A DNA stretch of 44,716 nucleotides from contig JBHEKP010000306.1 in the NCBI GenBank assembly GCA_041859375.1, positions 1 to 44,716 on the forward strand, written 5' to 3'. Below the pieces are notes generated by a model that had not been told where the DNA came from, searched no databases, and was given only the letters and a program-made list of their open reading frames with translations. This DNA comes from JBHEKP01 sp041859375. Its GTDB lineage: Bacteria > Hydrogenedentota > Hydrogenedentia > Hydrogenedentales > CAITNO01. Both the position numbers and the translations under genes were made by a program. Of this stretch, positions 41,723 to 44,716 are shown piece after piece (position 1 is the stretch's first letter; the number at the start of each line of letters is the position of its first letter).

Positions 41723-42679
41723 ATGCCCGCACGCCGTGGATTCACCCTGATCGAACTGCTGGTGGTCATCGCCATCATCGGCATCCTCGCCGCCATCCTC
41801 CTGCCCGCGCTGGCCCGCGCCCGCGAGGCCGCCCGCCGCTCCTCCTGCCAGAACAACCTCAAGCAAATCGGGCTCGTCTGCAAAATGTACGCCAACGAGA
41901 CCCGGGGCGAGATGTTCCCCTCCATCGCCGCCTTCGACTGCCGCGGCGCAACCCCGCCCGTGGTCAAATCCTTCGCGATAAACGCCTTCCAGATCTACCC
42001 CGAATACCTCACCGATCCCGCCACCACCCTCTGCCCCTCCGACCCGCAGAACCAGGGCGTGGAGGGTGTCTACACCGAGGCGAACGGCACAGACCCGATC
42101 TGGAACGGCAGCGCCTACACCCCCGTGCCGGCTGATGTGGAGGCGAACTTCTACCCCTGCGAGCTGGACAGCAGCTCCAGCAGCTACATCTACTTCAGTT
42201 GGGCCATTTACATGCCGGGCATCACCGACGACACCCATGTCTTCACCTCCGGCGGCTCCTCCATTGATCTGCTGAACGAAATCGCCGCGTATTTCAGCGC
42301 CAAACCCGGCATTGACCCCTCGCTGGCCGCCGACCTGCTCCTTGTGCTGAACGACCTGTACGGCAGAATCACCAGCGACGATCTGGACGTGCTCAACGGG
42401 GACGTGGAGGCGGCGAACACAACCATCTACCGGCTGCGCGAGGGCATCGAGCGCTTCCTCATCACCGACATCAACAACCCCGCCGCGGGCAGCAAGGCGC
42501 AGAGCGAGCTCTCCGTGATGGCCGACACGGTCACCACCATGCAGGACACCGGCGCGTCCTTCAACCACCTCCCCGGCGGCTCGAACGTGCTCTACATGGA
42601 CGGCCACGTCGAGTTCGTCAAATACCCTGGTGCCTGGCCCGTCAGCCCCCTTGTGGCGGCCCTCATCGGCCAGTGGTAA
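41723..42679 (+). CDS. DUF1559-like type II pseudopilin, copy 2
   Basis: The protein has 318 residues from ATG 41723, with GGAG 9 nt upstream (ATG 41708 is an alternative). It aligns with copy 1 along its length: same prepilin N-terminus, same CPSDP and TEANGTDPIWNGSAY segments, and the same C-terminal HLPGGSNVLYMDGHVEF. It diverges mainly at the residues corresponding to copy 1 positions 165-230. A strong terminator follows. The pair probably arose by gene duplication, later separated by or around the rluA-type gene. Confidence 0.93.
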   Translation: MPARRGFTLIELLVVIAIIGILAAILLPALARAREAARRSSCQNNLKQIGLVCKMYANETRGEMFPSIAAFDCRGATPPVVKSFAINAFQIYPEYLTDPATTLCPSDPQNQGVEGVYTEANGTDPIWNGSAYTPVPADVEANFYPCELDSSSSSYIYFSWAIYMPGITDDTHVFTSGGSSIDLLNEIAAYFSAKPGIDPSLAADLLLVLNDLYGRITSDDLDVLNGDVEAANTTIYRLREGIERFLITDINNPAAGSKAQSELSVMADTVTTMQDTGASFNHLPGGSNVLYMDGHVEFVKYPGAWPVSPLVAALIGQW

Positions 42680-42705
42680 TCCGCCCCTGAAAGCTCATCC
42701 CTCCC

Positions 42706-42740
42706 GCCCCGCGCCCCACGGCGCGGGGCCTTCTTTTTTC
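42706..42740 (+). terminator. Rho-independent terminator after pseudopilin copy 2
   Basis: A perfect 10-bp GC stem (GCCCCGCGCC at 42706-42715 with GGCGCGGGGC at 42720-42729), a 4-nt CCAC loop, and a following T-rich run to 42740. Confidence 0.9.
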
Positions 42741-42822
42741 TATTCGCCCCTTTCTCCCTGCTGTCCCTCCCGTCCCGTTTCCGGTATACTGTCGCCGTTG
42801 CGTCAACCCTGGAAAACGCCCG

Positions 42823-43689
42823 ATGCCCCTCATATCCGTCATCGTGCCCTCGTACAATCCCGAGCCAGTCCTGCTCAAGCGGCTCTTCGACTCGCTGCTC
42901 GCGCAGGACACGGCGGACTTCGAGGTCATCGTGGTGGACGACGCCTCGGACGGCCCTGATTATGCGCCGCCAGAGGATGCCCGCTTCACGATCATCCGGC
43001 GCGCCACCCGCTCCGGCCCCGCCGCATGCCGCAACGCGGGCGCGCGCGAAGCCGCCGCCCCCCTCCTCTTCTTCACCGACACCGACTGCGAACTGGAGCC
43101 GCAGACCCTCTCCCGCGCCATGGACATGCTCAGGCACTGTGATGTGTCCGTGGGCGACACCATTACCCGCGTGACCACGCCCTTCGGCCGCGCCGTGGCC
43201 CTTCTCGGCTTTCCCGGCGGCGGTATTCTCGGTTTCGACAGGGTCTGGCGGGTCACTGCGGAGGGGCGCGCCACCAGCTTCAGCAGCTGCAACCTTGCCA
43301 TGCGCCGCGACGTCTTTTTCCGCCACGGCGGCTTCGATGAGTCCTTCCCCGTCCCAGGCGGCGAGGACACCGTGCTCGCCCGGCAAATGCTCACGGCGGG
43401 GGTGCCCATGCACTATGAGCCACGCCAGCGGGTGTGGCACATACAAAAGGACACGCTCTGGCAGTTTCTGCGCTGGCAGATCACCCGCGGACGGGGCAAT
43501 TTCCACATCCGACGCCGCGTCCCCAAAGTGGGAAATTATTTACAACTGCGAATTTGGACTTTTTCAAACAGCTTGAAAAAGGCGGGATTTGTCTATTTCC
43601 TTCCCGTCATTATTCTCATTATTCTATCTGTTGTCTTCCAGATTTTGGGGTATTATCAGGAAAAAAATCGTTTCAACCAGCACGCATGA
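42823..43689 (+). CDS. Family 2 glycosyltransferase with C-terminal membrane segment
   Basis: The protein has 288 residues. The GT-A domain begins VIVPSYNPEP, with VVDDASD, the metal-binding FTDTDCE, and GGEDTVLARQ near the acceptor site. A hydrophobic segment (YFLPVIILIILSVVFQIL, about residues 255-275) near the C-terminus anchors it to the membrane. It probably transfers a sugar to a lipid-linked or surface glycan; donor and acceptor are unknown. The final 100 bp are AT-richer than the rest of the gene. Confidence 0.93.
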   Translation: MPLISVIVPSYNPEPVLLKRLFDSLLAQDTADFEVIVVDDASDGPDYAPPEDARFTIIRRATRSGPAACRNAGAREAAAPLLFFTDTDCELEPQTLSRAMDMLRHCDVSVGDTITRVTTPFGRAVALLGFPGGGILGFDRVWRVTAEGRATSFSSCNLAMRRDVFFRHGGFDESFPVPGGEDTVLARQMLTAGVPMHYEPRQRVWHIQKDTLWQFLRWQITRGRGNFHIRRRVPKVGNYLQLRIWTFSNSLKKAGFVYFLPVIILIILSVVFQILGYYQEKNRFNQHA

Positions 43690-43776
43690 TCGGCCTGCGC
43701 TCCCGCGCAACCTTCAACCTGTTAGACGGCAAGCAGTTAGAAAAATTTGACTTTTTCTGCACCAGCCCTCCACCGC

Positions 43777-43796
43777 TTATCCACCACTTATCCACA
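43777..43796 (+). promoter_or_regulatory. Two DnaA boxes upstream of nrdD
   Basis: TTATCCACA (43788-43796) is a perfect match to the consensus TTATNCACA, and TTATCCACC (43777-43785) matches 8 of 9. They are directly repeated 11 bp apart, on the same helix face, and end 31 bp before the -35. Confidence 0.65.
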
Positions 43797-43838
43797 GCAT
43801 ATAGTGTATGGACTTTTAAAAACCCCTTGACTTTGTGG
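43792..43838 (+). promoter_or_regulatory. Two NrdR-box-like sites upstream of nrdD
   Basis: Box 1, CCACAGCATATAGTGT (43792-43807), matches 13 of 16 positions of the NrdR consensus acaCwAtATaTwGtgt. Box 2 (43823-43838) matches 9 of 16, mostly in its right half, and starts exactly 31 bp later, the spacing usual for NrdR box pairs. Box 2 overlaps the -35 hexamer. Confidence 0.6.
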
Positions 43839-43855
43839 TTTGGCGGTATTAAAAT
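43827..43855 (+). promoter_or_regulatory. Promoter of nrdD
   Basis: TTGACT (43827-43832), a 17-nt spacer and TAAAAT (43850-43855) form a near-consensus sigma70-type promoter, with an expected start near 43862 and a leader of about 75 nt. Confidence 0.65.
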
Positions 43856-43869
43856 CAACTTGTTGAGAC

Positions 43870-43898
43870 GATGCCCAACGCTCTGACCAGGGGGCATC
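43870..43898 (+). promoter_or_regulatory. Leader hairpin of nrdD
   Basis: GATGCCC (43870-43876) pairs with GGGCATC (43892-43898) around a 15-nt loop in the predicted 5' leader, 39 nt before the ATG. Its function is unknown; no riboswitch class is recognised. Confidence 0.45.
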
Positions 43899-43937
43899 AA
43901 GGTGCGGATATTGACATTAACGCGGAGGGAGTTTTGT

Positions 43938-44716
43938 ATGGATGTTGCTGCGCAAAGCCAGCCTGAAGGGGTAAACCACGGCCATCCGGCCCTGTTGACC
44001 AAAATCGTCAAGCGCAACGGCCGGGTCACAGATTTCGACGCCGCCAAAATCACCTCGGCCCTGCACAAGGCGGGGCTCGCCACGGGCGAGTACGGCATCG
44101 AGGCGGCGCGCCAGATGACCATGCGCGTCCTTGCGCTCTACCAGTCGCTGGACCGCGACGGCCTGCCCACGGTGGAGGCCATCCAGGACCTGGTGGAGGA
44201 GGTGCTCCTCATGTCGCCGTACAAGAAGTCGGCGAAGGCGTACATCCTCTACCGCGACCAGCATTCGCGCATCCGCGAGCTGGTGAACAAGGCCGATGTG
44301 GACCTCATTGACAGCTACCTGAACCGGAGCGACTGGAAGGTCCAGGAAAACAGCAACATGGCCTATTCGCTGCAGGGGCTGAACAACTACGTCTCCAGCG
44401 AAGTCAGCAAGGTCTACTGGCTCAACAAGATTTACACGCAGGACATCCGCGACGCCCATTCCTCCGGCGACCAGCACATCCACGATCTCGGCCTGCTCTC
44501 CGTCTACTGCGTGGGCTGGGATTTGCAGGACCTGCTCCGCTGCGGCTTCAAGGGCGCGCCGGGCAAGGCCGAGAGCAGCCCCGCAAAGCACTTCCGCTCC
44601 GCCCTGGGCCAGATTGTGAACTTCTTCTACACGCTCCAGGGCGAGGCGGCCGGCGCCCAGGCCTTCAGCAACTTCGACACGCTCCTCGCGCCCTTCATCC
44701 GCAGGGACGGCCTCGG
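43938..44716 (+). CDS. nrdD: Anaerobic ribonucleoside-triphosphate reductase NrdD (5' part)
   Basis: 259 codons are visible before the right edge. Class III reductase makes dNTPs with a glycyl radical in anoxic cells. Residues of about 20-110 are an ATP-cone allosteric domain (KRNGRVTDFDAAKI). The catalytic part begins with ENSNMAYSLQGLNNYV, then GDQHIHDLGLLSVYCVGWDLQDLL (in part) and NFFYTLQGEAAGAQAFSNFDT (in part), all typical of NrdD. The glycyl-radical site and C-terminal zinc site lie beyond the window. GGAGG precedes the ATG by 9 nt. Control by NrdR and possibly DnaA is suggested by the upstream sites. Confidence 0.95.
   Translation, partial: MDVAAQSQPEGVNHGHPALLTKIVKRNGRVTDFDAAKITSALHKAGLATGEYGIEAARQMTMRVLALYQSLDRDGLPTVEAIQDLVEEVLLMSPYKKSAKAYILYRDQHSRIRELVNKADVDLIDSYLNRSDWKVQENSNMAYSLQGLNNYVSSEVSKVYWLNKIYTQDIRDAHSSGDQHIHDLGLLSVYCVGWDLQDLLRCGFKGAPGKAESSPAKHFRSALGQIVNFFYTLQGEAAGAQAFSNFDTLLAPFIRRDGL

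Noticed and set aside
43777..43796. Chromosomal replication origin
   Set aside because: Only two DnaA boxes are seen, with no box cluster, no clear unwinding element and no dnaA, dnaN or gidA neighbour. Promoter regulation is the simpler reading.

Overview
The window is a compact, GC-rich bacterial chromosome segment with about 39 protein genes on both strands and no rRNA, tRNA, CRISPR array, insertion sequence or phage gene that I can see. The source is probably an uncultured bacterium of the Planctomycetota/Verrucomicrobiota/Lentisphaerota/Hydrogenedentota type. I infer this from two DUF1559-like pseudopilins carrying a prepilin N-terminus and a C-terminal H-x-DG motif, a Tat-exported sugar-isomerase-fold protein, and a secreted protease with a Cys-Gly C-terminal anchor. 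No database search was possible, so the taxonomic guess is weak.

Left part (1-9849). A minus-strand gene runs off the left edge and encodes a giant coiled-coil protein with an N-terminal TPR-like part; its rod contains two tandem 1365-bp copies (455 residues, exactly 65 heptads). Divergent from it is a zinc-ribbon/MshEN/HDOD fusion. Next come a radical-SAM-like protein that keeps the SPASM cysteines but lacks the CxxxCxxC cluster motif, a Tat-exported TIM-barrel protein, and recG translationally coupled to it.

Middle-left (9850-19880). An ECF sigma factor sits behind a palindrome-bearing promoter region. A minus-strand potassium-uptake operon, trkA-trkH-trkH, follows. A divergent promoter region then leads to the plus-strand cluster thiC-dus-araD-manC.

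Middle (19885-28261). A minus-strand group (xth, a PduO-type cobalamin adenosyltransferase, and a secreted metalloprotease with four PASTA repeats) is followed by a membrane-anchored small protein coupled to a secreted endonuclease/exonuclease/phosphatase-family enzyme, a solitary DNA methyltransferase, a sodium:solute symporter and a MerR-type regulator.

Middle-right (28287-38470). A minus-strand cluster runs memo-like - nif3-like - glgA - tsaE. On the plus strand lie a membrane protein, a fused alpha/beta-hydrolase plus sphingomyelinase-like phosphodiesterase, a metallophosphoesterase, hisB-hisH, a double-domain universal stress protein and a small MscS channel.

Right end (38481-44716). 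An SDR oxidoreductase, two closely related DUF1559-like pseudopilins flanking an antisense rluA-type pseudouridine synthase, a family 2 glycosyltransferase, and the start of nrdD (class III ribonucleotide reductase). The nrdD control region combines a strong sigma70-type promoter, two NrdR-box-like sites 31 bp apart and two DnaA boxes 11 bp apart.

Most of the window is housekeeping. The points most worth a second look are the exact 65-heptad duplication, the cluster-less SPASM protein, the hydrolase-phosphodiesterase fusion, the PASTA metalloprotease with its possible new sorting signal, and the nrdD regulatory region. I see no complete defence or mobile system.
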